A stretch of DNA of 51,547 bases from Gemmiger formicilis (GTDB lineage Bacteria; Bacillota; Clostridia; Oscillospirales; Ruminococcaceae), in NCBI RefSeq assembly GCF_018784445.1, contig NZ_WQOH01000019.1, forward strand, positions 1 to 51,547, read 5' to 3'. The notes beneath the pieces are model-generated. The model worked only from the letters and a program-made list of their open reading frames with translations, did no database searches and was not told where the DNA came from. Both the position numbers and the translations under genes were made by a program. Shown here piece after piece: positions 1-7,934 of this stretch. The number at the start of each line of letters is the position of its first letter. The stretch's first letter is position 1.

Positions 1-300
1 CGGGGTCGCGGCGGGCGTCGCCGTCGGCGCGGGGGTCGGGGTCGCGGCGGGCGTCGCCGTCGGCGTAGGGGTCGGGGTCGCGGCAGCCGCGCCGTCCGGG
101 GCGGTCTTGTCCTCGTCGGTCTGCTCACCCGGCAGGGTTTCGGCGGTGGGGTCGTTCCCTTGCTGCATCATTTCCACATTCTGCGCAGAAAGGGCGTCGT
201 CGGTGCCCTCCGCGCAGACGGGCAGAGCCAAACCCGCCAGCAGGCACAGAGCGGCCAGCAATGCCGCCGCGCGCTGCAGTACAGAAAATTTCTTTGTCAT
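1..300 (-). CDS. Secreted Pro/Thr-rich protein, N-terminal part only
   Basis: Leftward gene that runs off the left edge; about 100 codons are visible. It starts at ATG 300-298 with a GGGAGG ribosome binding site about 8 bases upstream. The product begins with MTKKFSVLQRAA, a hydrophobic leucine/alanine core and a cleavage-like PVCA-E site near residue 30, so a Sec signal peptide is clear. After a short acidic stretch it enters an Ala/Thr/Pro repeat (TPTPTPTATPAATP type) that continues to the edge. Such linkers usually separate the signal peptide from a cell-wall or substrate-binding domain, which lies outside the window, so the function cannot be called. The near-identical 42-base DNA repeats at 1-80 are the coding trace of this linker. 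Confidence 0.75.
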   Translation of the reverse strand, partial: MTKKFSVLQRAAALLAALCLLAGLALPVCAEGTDDALSAQNVEMMQQGNDPTAETLPGEQTDEDKTAPDGAAAATPTPTPTATPAATPTPAPTATPAATP

Positions 301-332
301 CAGCCTGCCCTCCCTTGCCTGACAGAACTTAT

Positions 333-403
333 TATTCCACAGCCTGCTGTGGAATAGGAAAGGGACCGGCCCCTTTCCCGTTGCGCAACCGCTGGTGCGC
401 AAC
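333..403 (-). promoter_or_regulatory. Structured leader with three hairpins before the secreted protein gene
   Basis: Three consecutive inverted repeats lie in what would be the 5' leader of the gene at 1-300: 333-356 (arms TATTCCACAGC/GCTGTGGAATA), about 358-377 (arms GAAAGGG/CCCTTTC) and 380-403 (arms GTTGCGCA/TGCGCAAC). With the predicted start of transcription near 463 they form a leader of about 160 bases. None is followed by a clear T-run on the minus strand, so they look like mRNA-stabilising or protein-binding structures rather than a terminator. The role is inferred. Confidence 0.45.
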
Positions 404-469
404 CTCGTTAAAAATACGCAGCAGCCTTTTTTGCCGCTGCCTATCTGGTTTTTACATTTCTTATATAAA

Positions 470-498
470 AATATAGCACTCTTGTTGCGAAATCGCAA
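470..498 (-). promoter_or_regulatory. Predicted promoter of the secreted protein gene with palindrome over -35
   Basis: On the minus strand, TTGCGA (498-493), a 17-base spacer and TATATT (475-470) make a reasonable sigma-A promoter pointing at the gene at 1-300. The -35 lies inside the perfect palindrome TTGCGAAATCGCAA (485-498), which could be an operator. Confidence 0.5.
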
Positions 499-600
499 TA
501 TATCCAGCTTGATTTGCTTAATTTCGGCATTTTGCGAAAAGAGTCAGTCATATTTTTGTACACTTCGTCGGTTGGTCTTGTACAACTCGTGTCGAATCAG

Positions 601-670
601 TTGCGCAGTTAGGCAAACTTGGCAGGTTTTGTCAGATTTATTGCGCGTTTGTTGCGCGAATGTTGCGCAA
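601..670. repeat. Phased TTGCGC motif cluster
   Basis: TTGCGC occurs at 601, 641, 652 and 663 (and at 381 further left). The last three are exactly 11 bases apart, one helical turn, as three tandem 11-mers (TTGCGCGTTTG, TTGCGCGAATG, TTGCGCAAAAT). No gene covers this stretch. Regular one-turn phasing suggests a protein-binding array upstream of the leftward promoter at 470-498. The protein is unknown. Confidence 0.5.
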
Positions 671-762
671 AATTTGTTTCGTGGCGGCTATCGGCGGGGA
701 AAGCGGGCAAGTCAGGCACGGCGGCAAAGCCCCCTTCGGCCTTCGTTTTGCCTGGGATACGC

Positions 763-801
763 AAAAAAGCGTGGGCGTTCTGATGGACAGAACCCCCACG
801 C
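763..801 (-). terminator. Terminator of the thiamin operon
   Basis: On the minus strand a GC-rich stem (arms GCGTGGG/CCCACGC extended by GTTCTG/CAGAAC) is followed by TTTTTT, 17 bases after the cytX stop codon. A standard intrinsic terminator. Confidence 0.85.
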
Positions 802-817
802 ACTATAAACTATGGAT

Positions 818-1984
818 TTACGCCTTCGTCGGCTTGACCTTCTCGGCAATAACGCAAATTGCCACGGTCAGCAGCATATCGGGCAGGGTGTAGCCTACCG
901 GGGTGTCAACGCCCATCAGCAGGCGGTAGGCGATGAAGCCCACCAGCCAGATGACCAGATTGCGCGCGTCGGCGGCCACGGCAAAGCGATCGCGCTTTAA
1001 GATAAAGTGGTCGGCGATCTGCACCGCGATCATCGGCGCAAAGACCGAGCCGATCAGGTACAAAAAGCCCGTGATATCGTCCATCGGGAACAGAATGGCC
1101 CCCAGCGTGCCGATGACCGTCACGACGATGGCCGTTTTTTTGCCGTCCAGCTTGGCAGACAGGCTCTCGGCGGAAATGCCCGCGCTCCACGCATCCAAAA
1201 ATGTCGTGGTAACGGTGGAAAACACCAGAATGACCAGCGCGGCAATGCCCAGCCCCGCCTTGACCATGATGACGGCAATGTCATACTCGCCGGTAAAAAT
1301 CGCCGCACCCATGCCGATGACGTACATCCAGCAGGACACCGCGCCGTAGACCAGCACGCTGACCCAGGTGGCCTGGGTGGGCTTTTCGGCGTCGCGGGTG
1401 TAGTCGCTGATAAGCGGCAGCCAGGACAGCGGCATCGCCACGGCCAGCTCCACCGCCGCGCCGAAGGTCAGGCTCTCGCCGCCGACGCCGACCATGGCGT
1501 TGCCGGAGAAGAAGATGACCTTGCACAAAACCAGCGTCAAAATAAACAAAGCGGCCATCGTAATTTTGTTGATCCAGCCCAAATCGGTGATGCCTACGGC
1601 GATCCACAGCACGATCAGCGCCCCGATGACCAGGCACCACACCCAGCGGCCGATCGCAAAAATGCCGCCGACCGCCAGTGCGCCGTCGTAAATCATGATG
1701 GCCGTCCAGCCGACGAGCTGCAGGACGTTCAGGAACGCGAACAGCAGGCCGCCCTTCTGGCCGAAGCTCATCTTGACGGTCTCCATGGCGCTGCGGCCGG
1801 TGCGGCCGCCGATGAGGCCCGCCAGCAGCATCATGGCACAGCCGATGATGTGGCCGATGAGGATAGCCGCAAAGCCCTTTGCCATGCCCAGCGGTGCAAA
1901 GGACGTACCTGTGAGGATTTCTGCCAGCGAGACGCCCGCGCCGAACCAAATCAGGCCGTTTTGGAAAGTGGAAGTCTTTTTCAT
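818..1984 (-). CDS. cytX: Hydroxymethylpyrimidine transporter CytX
   Basis: 388-residue NCS1-family membrane protein with about 10-12 hydrophobic segments; the N-terminal FGAGVSLAEILTGT stretch is typical of CytX proteins, which import the thiamin precursor hydroxymethylpyrimidine (HMP). It is the last gene of the TPP-riboswitch operon: its ATG (1984-1982) overlaps the thiD stop as ATGA, so the two are translationally coupled, and a terminator follows. Coupling to thiD, the kinase acting on HMP, supports the substrate. No thiC is present in the window, so the cell probably imports rather than makes the pyrimidine here. The alternative, a cytosine/purine permease, is less likely in this operon. 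Confidence 0.9.
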   Translation of the reverse strand: MKKTSTFQNGLIWFGAGVSLAEILTGTSFAPLGMAKGFAAILIGHIIGCAMMLLAGLIGGRTGRSAMETVKMSFGQKGGLLFAFLNVLQLVGWTAIMIYDGALAVGGIFAIGRWVWCLVIGALIVLWIAVGITDLGWINKITMAALFILTLVLCKVIFFSGNAMVGVGGESLTFGAAVELAVAMPLSWLPLISDYTRDAEKPTQATWVSVLVYGAVSCWMYVIGMGAAIFTGEYDIAVIMVKAGLGIAALVILVFSTVTTTFLDAWSAGISAESLSAKLDGKKTAIVVTVIGTLGAILFPMDDITGFLYLIGSVFAPMIAVQIADHFILKRDRFAVAADARNLVIWLVGFIAYRLLMGVDTPVGYTLPDMLLTVAICVIAEKVKPTKA

Positions 1985-2778
1985 TCGGTGAACTCCCCTT
2001 TCAGCGCAAACATATGGTCCATCGGGCCGGAGCCGCGGCCCAGGTCCAGCATGGCAGCCAGTGCGCCGGAGATATAGGCCTTTGCGCGCTCGACCGAAGC
2101 GTCGAGGTCATAGCCTTTTGCCAGGTTGGACGCAATGGCGCTGGACAACGTGCAGCCGGTGCCGTGGGTGTTGGGGTTATCGATGCGCTTGCCGCGGAAC
2201 CATTTGCCCGCGCCGCCGCGCCACAGCAGGTCGTCGGCGTCGTTGATCTGGTGGCCGCCCTTGCAGAGCACCGCACAGCCGTATTTTTCGCTGATGGTCT
2301 GCGCGGCCTTTTCCATATCGGCGGCGTTTTTGATCGGCATATCGGCCAGGATCTCGGCTTCGGGGATGTTGGGCGTCAGGACCTCAGCCATCGGCAGCAG
2401 GTTTGCGCACAGGGCGCTGACGGCGTCGTCCCGCAGGAGTTTGGAACCGGACGTTGCGACCATGACGGGGTCCACGACGATATGCTTTGCGCCGTACTGT
2501 TTCAGCTTGGCGGCGATCGTCTCGATGAGCTCCGCCGAGGAGACCATCCCGATCTTGACGGCGTCGGGGGTGATATCGGTGAACACCGCGTCGAGCTGTT
2601 CCGCCAGAAAATGCGGGGTCGATTCAAGGATGTCCGTCACGCCGGTAGTGTTCTGGGCGGTCAGGGCCGTGATCGCACTCATGGCGTAAACGCCGTTGGC
2701 GGTCATGGTCTTGATGTCTGCCTGGATACCGGCGCCTCCGCAGGAATCACTGCCTGCAATGGTCAATGCTGTTTTCAT
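1981..2778 (-). CDS. thiD: Hydroxymethylpyrimidine/phosphomethylpyrimidine kinase ThiD
   Basis: 265 residues, the usual ThiD length. It phosphorylates HMP to HMP-P and then HMP-PP for ThiE. The N-terminal TIAGSDSCGGAGIQADIKT and C-terminal NTHGTGCTLSSAIASNLAKG are the ribokinase-fold ThiD signatures: the first binds the pyrimidine, and the second holds the anion hole and catalytic region (GTGC). The ATG at 2778 is preceded by GGAAGGAAG. A 115-base gap separates it from the HAD gene upstream, where I see no terminator; it overlaps cytX downstream. Confidence 0.95.
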   Translation of the reverse strand: MKTALTIAGSDSCGGAGIQADIKTMTANGVYAMSAITALTAQNTTGVTDILESTPHFLAEQLDAVFTDITPDAVKIGMVSSAELIETIAAKLKQYGAKHIVVDPVMVATSGSKLLRDDAVSALCANLLPMAEVLTPNIPEAEILADMPIKNAADMEKAAQTISEKYGCAVLCKGGHQINDADDLLWRGGAGKWFRGKRIDNPNTHGTGCTLSSAIASNLAKGYDLDASVERAKAYISGALAAMLDLGRGSGPMDHMFALKGEFTE

Positions 2779-2893
2779 AATGATACTTCCTTCCTATATA
2801 TACAGCAATGTTTTATTGCGCGATACAAGGTGGTGCCCCCGGTGTACCGCGTTTTTGTTAGGTGGCAGGGCGAGTTTACGAGGCCGAGAGGCT

Positions 2894-3538
2894 TTACCAC
2901 CTCCCGGCAGCCTCCCCCAGCTCCTTCACATACAAATCTGCCGCAGCTTTCAGCCCGGCCTGGTCGCTTTCGCCGTCGGCGTCATAGACACCGACCGTGT
3001 AAAACCCTGCGGCTTTGGCGGTTTTCAGCGCGTAGAGGCTGTCCTCAAACACGGTCGTCTCCCCCGGTGCGCTGCCCAGGGCCTGCGCGGCCAGCAGGTA
3101 AATCGTCGGCTCGTGCTTGCTGACGCCGACCTCACCGGTGGTGAAGATCTGCGCAAAATAGCCGAGCAGCCCCAGCCGCTGCAAAGCGTGGGTCACATGC
3201 CCGCGCGGGCTGGAGGTCGCCGCCGCCATCGGGATGCCCTTTGCCGCCAGCGCGGCCAGCAGCGCCGCCGCGCCGGGTTTGGCGGGGACCTCGTTGTAGT
3301 AAAAATCGCGCAGCATCGTCTCAATGCCGGCTTCAATTTCGGCGGCGGACTGGGCCAGCGGGTAGTGGGTGTGCAGGTATTCCGCGCCCTGCTCCATGCT
3401 CATCGAGAACAAAATCTCGTTGAGGCCCGGCTCGGGCATCAGGCCCCGGCTGCGCAGATACCGCGCACCCAGGTCGTTCCAGATGCCCATGGAGTCGAGC
3501 AGCACGCCGTCCAAATCAAAAATTGCGCCCTTAGTCAT
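2894..3538 (-). CDS. HAD-family phosphatase in the thiamin operon
   Basis: 214-residue HAD subfamily IA hydrolase: FDLDGVLLDSM holds the nucleophile and acid/base aspartates (about residues 8 and 10), AATSSPRGH is motif II and FEDSLYALKTAKAAG is the motif IV region. A helical cap lies between motifs I and II. The start overlaps the thiE stop, so it is part of the operon. Position between thiE and thiD suggests a role in thiamin metabolism, perhaps dephosphorylating thiamin monophosphate so that thiamin pyrophosphokinase can act, or clearing damaged or unused phosphorylated intermediates. That is inference; HAD-IA enzymes also act on sugar phosphates (beta-phosphoglucomutase type) and the substrate cannot be read from sequence. 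Confidence 0.8.
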   Translation of the reverse strand: MTKGAIFDLDGVLLDSMGIWNDLGARYLRSRGLMPEPGLNEILFSMSMEQGAEYLHTHYPLAQSAAEIEAGIETMLRDFYYNEVPAKPGAAALLAALAAKGIPMAAATSSPRGHVTHALQRLGLLGYFAQIFTTGEVGVSKHEPTIYLLAAQALGSAPGETTVFEDSLYALKTAKAAGFYTVGVYDADGESDQAGLKAAADLYVKELGEAAGRW

Positions 3539-4172
3539 GCAGCATTTTCTCCGTGGCAGCTTTCAGATCCTTCGATGCCTGCCCGATGTTTTTGGCCGCG
3601 TAGATGGCGCTGATGACCGCCACGCCGCAGATGCCGCTGCCCGCCAGCTTTTCAACGTTCTGCTGTGTAATACCGCCGATGGCAACGACTGGGATGGAGA
3701 CAGCTTGGCAGATGGCTTTCAGCGTGTCGTAGCTCACGTCGTCGGCATCGTCCTTGGAGCCGGTCGGGAACACCGCGCCGACGCCAAGGTAGTCCGCGCC
3801 GTGCTTTTCGGCCAGGACGGCCTGTTCAACAGTCTGCGCAGACACGCCGAGGATCTTGTCGGGGCCGAGAATGGCGCGGACGTCCAGTGCCTCCATATCG
3901 CTCTGGCCGACGTGGACGCCGTCGGCGTTCATCTCGCGGGCAATTTCCACGTTGTCATTCACAAGGAACGGCACGCCGCGTTCGCGGCAAAGCGCCTGCA
4001 ATTCCTTCGCTTCTTCGAGGAATTTTTCCTCTTCCAGCGTTTTCTCCCGCAGCTGCACCATCGTCACGCCGCCGTCCAGGCTCTCGCGCACAACATTGAT
4101 GAGCCTGCGGCCGTCCAGCCAATGGCGGTCGGTGACGGCGTAGAGCAGCAGGTCCTTTTTATCGCAGTTCAT
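3531..4172 (-). CDS. thiE: Thiamin-phosphate synthase ThiE
   Basis: 213 residues starting at ATG 4172 (MNCDKKDLLLYAVTD); an in-frame upstream ATG at 4328 would add 52 residues of out-of-frame thiM sequence and is rejected. ThiE joins HMP-PP and thiazole phosphate to thiamin phosphate. TIM-barrel features are clear: VQLREKTLEEE (substrate loop), FLVNDNVEIA, DGVHVGQSDM, GVGAVFPTGSK (phosphate/pyrophosphate loop) and VVAIGGI near the C-terminus. The start lies 14 bases inside the end of thiM, so it is translationally coupled. Confidence 0.95.
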   Translation of the reverse strand: MNCDKKDLLLYAVTDRHWLDGRRLINVVRESLDGGVTMVQLREKTLEEEKFLEEAKELQALCRERGVPFLVNDNVEIAREMNADGVHVGQSDMEALDVRAILGPDKILGVSAQTVEQAVLAEKHGADYLGVGAVFPTGSKDDADDVSYDTLKAICQAVSIPVVAIGGITQQNVEKLAGSGICGVAVISAIYAAKNIGQASKDLKAATEKMLHD

Positions 4173-4980
4173 ACTTTGCGCCCCCGTCCAGCGTTGCGCC
4201 GTCCATGTTGTAGATGGCGTCGATAATGCGGTTGCGGTAGGTGGAGTTGCCGTCGCCGTCCTGCATACGGCTCCAGCCGATCTCGCCCGCCAGGCCCATG
4301 GCGCAGACGGCAGCGGCGGCGGCCTCAAGCCGGTTGTCGGGGTTGGCGACGACGAAAGCCGTCATCATGCCGGAGAGCTGGCAGCCCGTGCCGGTGATCT
4401 TGCCCATCTCGGGGCGGCCATTGCGGATGACATAGCAGGTCTTGCCGTCGCTGACCAGGTCGATTGCCCCGGTCACAGCAACGATGGCCCCGCTCTTGGC
4501 GGCGAAATCCTTGACAAATGCAACGGCATTGTCCAGGTTTGCATCGGTCACAGCGTCGGCCACGTCGGCGTCCACGCCCTTGGTCGTGCCGCTGCCCAGC
4601 GCCAGCGTCTTGATCTCGGAAATATTCCCGCGGATAACGGTGAACTTGACCTTTTCCATCAGCTCCACAGCCGTGTTGGTGCGCAGAGCCGACGCGCCCG
4701 CACCGACGGGATCCAGCAGCACGACATGGCCCAGGGCGTTGGCCTTGGCCCCGGCGCGGAACATCCCCGCGATGCTGCGCTGGTTCAGCGTGCCGATGTT
4801 GATGTTCAGCCCGCCGCAGATGGTGGTGATATCCTCGACATCCTCCGGCTCGTCGGACATGATGGGGCTGCCGCCGCAGGCCAGCAGGATATTCGCCACA
4901 TCATTGACGGTGACATAATTCGTGATGTTATGCACCAATGGCACGTTCTTCCGTACATTTTCAATACAGGTACCCAGCAT
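4159..4980 (-). CDS. thiM: Hydroxyethylthiazole kinase ThiM
   Basis: 273 residues from ATG 4980 with AAGGAG about 11 bases upstream; a further upstream ATG at 5037 falls in the riboswitch expression platform and is rejected. ThiM phosphorylates hydroxyethylthiazole (HET), giving the second ThiE substrate. Family motifs: PLVHNITNYVT near the N-terminus, ACGGSPIMSDEPEDV, LLDPVGAGAS and the C-terminal KITGTGCQLSGM with the catalytic cysteine. First gene of the operon. With ThiD, ThiE and CytX it gives a salvage-only route from environmental HMP and HET; no thiazole synthase is present in the window. Confidence 0.95.
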   Translation of the reverse strand: MLGTCIENVRKNVPLVHNITNYVTVNDVANILLACGGSPIMSDEPEDVEDITTICGGLNINIGTLNQRSIAGMFRAGAKANALGHVVLLDPVGAGASALRTNTAVELMEKVKFTVIRGNISEIKTLALGSGTTKGVDADVADAVTDANLDNAVAFVKDFAAKSGAIVAVTGAIDLVSDGKTCYVIRNGRPEMGKITGTGCQLSGMMTAFVVANPDNRLEAAAAAVCAMGLAGEIGWSRMQDGDGNSTYRNRIIDAIYNMDGATLDGGAKYELR

Positions 4981-5005
4981 ACAAAAAACACTCCTTGCAA
5001 GTAAA

Positions 5006-5037
5006 ATGCGGATACGCCTGCAAAGACATATCCGCAT
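5006..5037 (-). terminator. Hairpin of the riboswitch expression platform
   Basis: A 9-bp perfect stem (arms ATGCGGATA/TATCCGCAT, 5006-5014 and 5029-5037) followed on the minus strand by TTTTA, directly upstream of the thiM ribosome binding site. Its position after the TPP aptamer suggests a regulated terminator. The T-run is short, so RBS-proximal control is also possible. Confidence 0.6.
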
Positions 5038-5061
5038 AAAAACTCACAAAGAGTGGTCGTG

Positions 5062-5152
5062 CGCGTATCTCCCTACGTTGGCATTATCCAAATCAGGTTA
5101 CGGGTCAGGGCGATACAGCCCACTCTCAGCCCGCTTGACGCAAGCTCCCCTT
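5062..5152 (-). promoter_or_regulatory. TPP riboswitch (THI element)
   Basis: The minus strand carries the conserved TPP aptamer in order: GGGGAGC at the 5' end, GGGCTGAGA (P2/J3-2 core), TGACCC, then CCTGATTTGGATAATGCC and the closing ACGTAGGGA. It lies about 70 bases upstream of thiM, with a hairpin between. Thiamin pyrophosphate binding should switch off the whole thiM-thiE-HAD-thiD-cytX operon. Confidence 0.97.
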
Positions 5153-5206
5153 TTGTACAAAAATAGCATAGCACATTCCGCCGCACTTTGCAAGGGCCGT
5201 GCCTGT

Positions 5207-5247
5207 AAAAATAACGCGAGCCGCCCGCTGCGCATGGCAGCAGGCGG
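5207..5247 (-). terminator. Terminator of the rhamnogalacturonan operon
   Basis: Stem with arms CCGCCCGCTGC (5221-5231) and GCAGCAGGCGG (5237-5247), one mismatch, followed on the minus strand by a T-rich tail (GTTATTTTT). It lies 12 bases past the stop of the serine hydrolase gene and ends the long leftward operon. Confidence 0.8.
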
Positions 5248-5258
5248 CCCGCTTGGGT

Positions 5259-6686
5259 TCACACTGCGGTTACACCTTCCGCAGTGCCGCTGAAATCGGG
5301 GTCGGGGTGTTCCTCATGGCTGCACAGAGCCAGGGTCGCACCGCCGGGGCGCAGCTTTAGCTGCAAACTCAGGCTGCCCAGTCGCTCGCCCAGCAGATGC
5401 ACCCGGAAAAGGAGGGAGTCCGGAGCACGCCAGCCGGCGGCGATAACACAGGGCAGCGCGGGGTCGTCCCACAGATGGCTTTGCACCAATGCCCCCGTCC
5501 GGAAAGGCAGCGTGCAGGTCTTGCCGCCGTAGTGCAGCACCAGTGCGTTTTCTTGCAGCTGCAGGGCCGTCAGGCCGGGAGCGTTGAGGCCCATCTGCAC
5601 CGTCGCACAGCAAAGCTCGGTGTCGGGGGCTGCCAAGTTTTCCACAATCGGCAGCTGCATGGTGGATAACTTTTTCGTCAGTTCGGCATAAGCCGCAGGG
5701 TTTGCGGGCAGCGCAGCATCGGCCACGCCGGGCAGCAAGCAGTTCCAGAAGGCATCCAGAATCGTCTGCACACCGCCCGCCAGGGGCTGGGTATCGGCCG
5801 TCGTCACAAGGAGCATATCCTGATCCGGCAGGCAGATGGCCAGCTGGCCGCCCATACCATACATAGACCATGCGTTATGGGTCAGCCGCCAGAACTGGTA
5901 GCCGTAGCCTTGGGCAAAATCCCAGCCGCCGCTGCCGCCGTTCTCGGCATTGTCGATTTGCCAGGCTGTGGCAGCCTGCAAATAGTCTTGGGGTAAAAGC
6001 TGTTGGCCATCCCACTGCCCACCCTGCGCAACAAGGCGGAGCAGCGCCAGCATATCCCGGGGGGTAGCCATCAGGCCGGACCCGCCCTGGCTTATGCCCA
6101 TGGGATCCCGGATGCAATAGCTTTGCTCTGAAAAGCCGATGGCATCCAGTGCCTCACGGCGCAGCACATCCAGTAGGGGGCGGCCCATCCGCTTTTCCAC
6201 CAGGGCGCACAACGTATGGCTGCTGCTGGTATCATAGCAGAAGAAACTGCCCGGCTCGTGGTCGGTCCGCGCGGTGAAGAACGACCCCACCCAATCCTGA
6301 GTGGGCCGCCGTTTGTAGGTTGTGCCGTTGTACGGCGTTGCCATGCGCAGCATATCCCGGATGGTCAGCCGTGCCAGCTCGGGGCTAGGGCCGCCCAGGG
6401 GGAGCTTTTCGGCAAAGTGATCCACGATATGGTCGTCCAAATCGAGATACCCTTTGGCGCACATAACGCCGACAGCCAGCGACACAAGGCTTTTCGTCTC
6501 GCTGTACATACGATGCAGCGTATCTTTTGTGAATGGTGCCGCGTACCCTTCGCAGATCAGCGCGTCATGCCGCATGACCAGCAGGCTGTGCAGCGCCACC
6601 CGACGCTGAGCCAGATAATCAAGCGTTTGGCTGAGGGCCGCACTGGACACGCCAACTTCCTCCGGCTTTGCTATGGAAAACTGCAT
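5259..6686 (-). CDS. Beta-lactamase-fold serine hydrolase
   Basis: 475 residues from ATG 6686; a GTG at 6695 is possible but GGGTGA is well spaced for the ATG. Class C beta-lactamase/penicillin-binding-protein fold: the SETK tetrad (S62-x-x-K65) is the SxxK nucleophile motif, and a tyrosine motif lies in the CYDTSSSH region (about residues 150-160). No signal peptide, so it acts in the cytoplasm. The C-terminal 130 residues look like an extra beta-rich domain. It is last in an operon with GH105 and a lyase-like protein, so an esterase that removes acetyl or methyl groups from pectic oligosaccharides is plausible. That is inferred from context; members of this family are very diverse. Confidence 0.75.
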   Translation of the reverse strand: MQFSIAKPEEVGVSSAALSQTLDYLAQRRVALHSLLVMRHDALICEGYAAPFTKDTLHRMYSETKSLVSLAVGVMCAKGYLDLDDHIVDHFAEKLPLGGPSPELARLTIRDMLRMATPYNGTTYKRRPTQDWVGSFFTARTDHEPGSFFCYDTSSSHTLCALVEKRMGRPLLDVLRREALDAIGFSEQSYCIRDPMGISQGGSGLMATPRDMLALLRLVAQGGQWDGQQLLPQDYLQAATAWQIDNAENGGSGGWDFAQGYGYQFWRLTHNAWSMYGMGGQLAICLPDQDMLLVTTADTQPLAGGVQTILDAFWNCLLPGVADAALPANPAAYAELTKKLSTMQLPIVENLAAPDTELCCATVQMGLNAPGLTALQLQENALVLHYGGKTCTLPFRTGALVQSHLWDDPALPCVIAAGWRAPDSLLFRVHLLGERLGSLSLQLKLRPGGATLALCSHEEHPDPDFSGTAEGVTAV

Positions 6687-6691
6687 ACAGC

Positions 6692-7909
6692 TCACCCTGT
6701 TTTGCCCACACGGTTCTTCTCAAAGGCGATAAACGCCGGGTCGCCGGGCATGATGGGGTCGTATCCCTTGTTGAAAATCTCCACTTTGGGGAAGTCGTCG
6801 GTCAGCGCACCGGCCTGTTTGGCCTGCAGATACTCGGCATAGGCCATCATGCAGACGCCGACGCCCTTCTGCTCGTCGTGGACCACATCCTCGGACAGGT
6901 AGTATTCCACGGTGCCGTTTCGGCGCAGGTTGCCCGCCGGGCCCAAGCCCGCACCCTTGCAGATGCCGTGCAGCTCGACCTTACCGTCGTGGACGGTGAA
7001 CTGCCGCAGCTCGATGCCGACCAAAATCTTCTCCCCTGCCGTACGGTATTTCGGCTCGGCCAGCACGCCTAGGCGCGCGCCCTTCAGCAGGCTGTACGCC
7101 ACCATCAGGGAACCGCTGGTCTCCAGGTAGTTTCCCTTCACATCGGGCAGGGCAGGCAGCTGGTAGAACAGGCCACTGTCCGGCTCCTGCCAGCGCAGCA
7201 TGCCGTCGATGGCCTCTTTCCAGAGGGCGGCCAGCTCCTTTTGCAGGTCGGCGCGGCTGTCGGGCAGCATGGCGTAGATATCCGCCATCGCCATCAAATA
7301 CCAGCCGATGGCCCGTGTCCAGAAATTTTGGGACAGGCCGGTCTTGGGGTCAGCCCAGAACACATCCTTTGTCTCGTTCCAGGCGTGGTAGTATAGACCC
7401 GTCTTTCCGTCGTAGAGATACTTGCGTGCGTTGCGGAATTGCAGCATGATGTCATCCAGCGTGGCCGCATCGCCAAACCGCAGGGCGTAAGCCGCATGGA
7501 ACGGCAGACCCATGTACAGACCATCGAGCCAGACCTGGTTGGGGTAGATGCCCTTGTGCCAGAAACTGCCGCAGGGGGTGCGCGGTTGGTGGCGCAGCTG
7601 TTCTTCCAGCGTTTCAATGGCCTTGCGGTAGCGCGACTCGCCGGTCTCGTCATACAGGGTATACAGCGCGCAGCCCGCCGGGATGTAGTCCAGGTTGTAT
7701 TCCTCGGCCACATAGCGGCGAATGGTACCGTCCGGCTCGATGTATCGCTCCATAAAGCTGTTCAGCACATCAAAGTAAAACGCATCACCGGTCGCCTGGT
7801 ACAGCGCACGCAGGCCGATCAGCACGCAGCCATCCTCGTAGTTCCACATATTCCGGTCTGTCTTGCGGAATTGCTCTGCGTAGGCCCGCAGGTATCGTTC
7901 GTATAACAT
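6692..7909 (-). CDS. GH105 unsaturated rhamnogalacturonyl hydrolase
   Basis: 405 residues, alpha/alpha-six-barrel fold of families GH88/GH105 (YteR/YesR type). The hallmark is NQVWLDGLYMG (about residues 124-134), whose aspartate (about D129) hydrates the double bond of the 4,5-unsaturated galacturonate left by lyases and so releases it. Other conserved pieces are DYIPAG, GSFWHKG and WTRAIGWYLMAMADI. No signal peptide, so it works on imported oligosaccharides. Its stop codon is just upstream of the serine hydrolase start, and a 25-base gap separates it from the lyase-like gene. The unsaturated sugar it frees is the substrate of KdgF, encoded at 16076-16420. Confidence 0.92.
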   Translation of the reverse strand: MLYERYLRAYAEQFRKTDRNMWNYEDGCVLIGLRALYQATGDAFYFDVLNSFMERYIEPDGTIRRYVAEEYNLDYIPAGCALYTLYDETGESRYRKAIETLEEQLRHQPRTPCGSFWHKGIYPNQVWLDGLYMGLPFHAAYALRFGDAATLDDIMLQFRNARKYLYDGKTGLYYHAWNETKDVFWADPKTGLSQNFWTRAIGWYLMAMADIYAMLPDSRADLQKELAALWKEAIDGMLRWQEPDSGLFYQLPALPDVKGNYLETSGSLMVAYSLLKGARLGVLAEPKYRTAGEKILVGIELRQFTVHDGKVELHGICKGAGLGPAGNLRRNGTVEYYLSEDVVHDEQKGVGVCMMAYAEYLQAKQAGALTDDFPKVEIFNKGYDPIMPGDPAFIAFEKNRVGKTG

Positions 7910-7934
7910 AGTAGGCTCCTAAGTAGAAGTAATA

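Noticed and set aside
1-80. Tandem GC-rich repeats that could be taken for a CRISPR or satellite
   Set aside because: They translate on the minus strand into a Pro/Thr/Ala linker of a secreted protein; no unique spacers.
601-670. TTGCGC array as a DnaA-box origin or plasmid iterons
   Set aside because: No TTATCCACA boxes, no replication gene nearby; a regulatory array is simpler.
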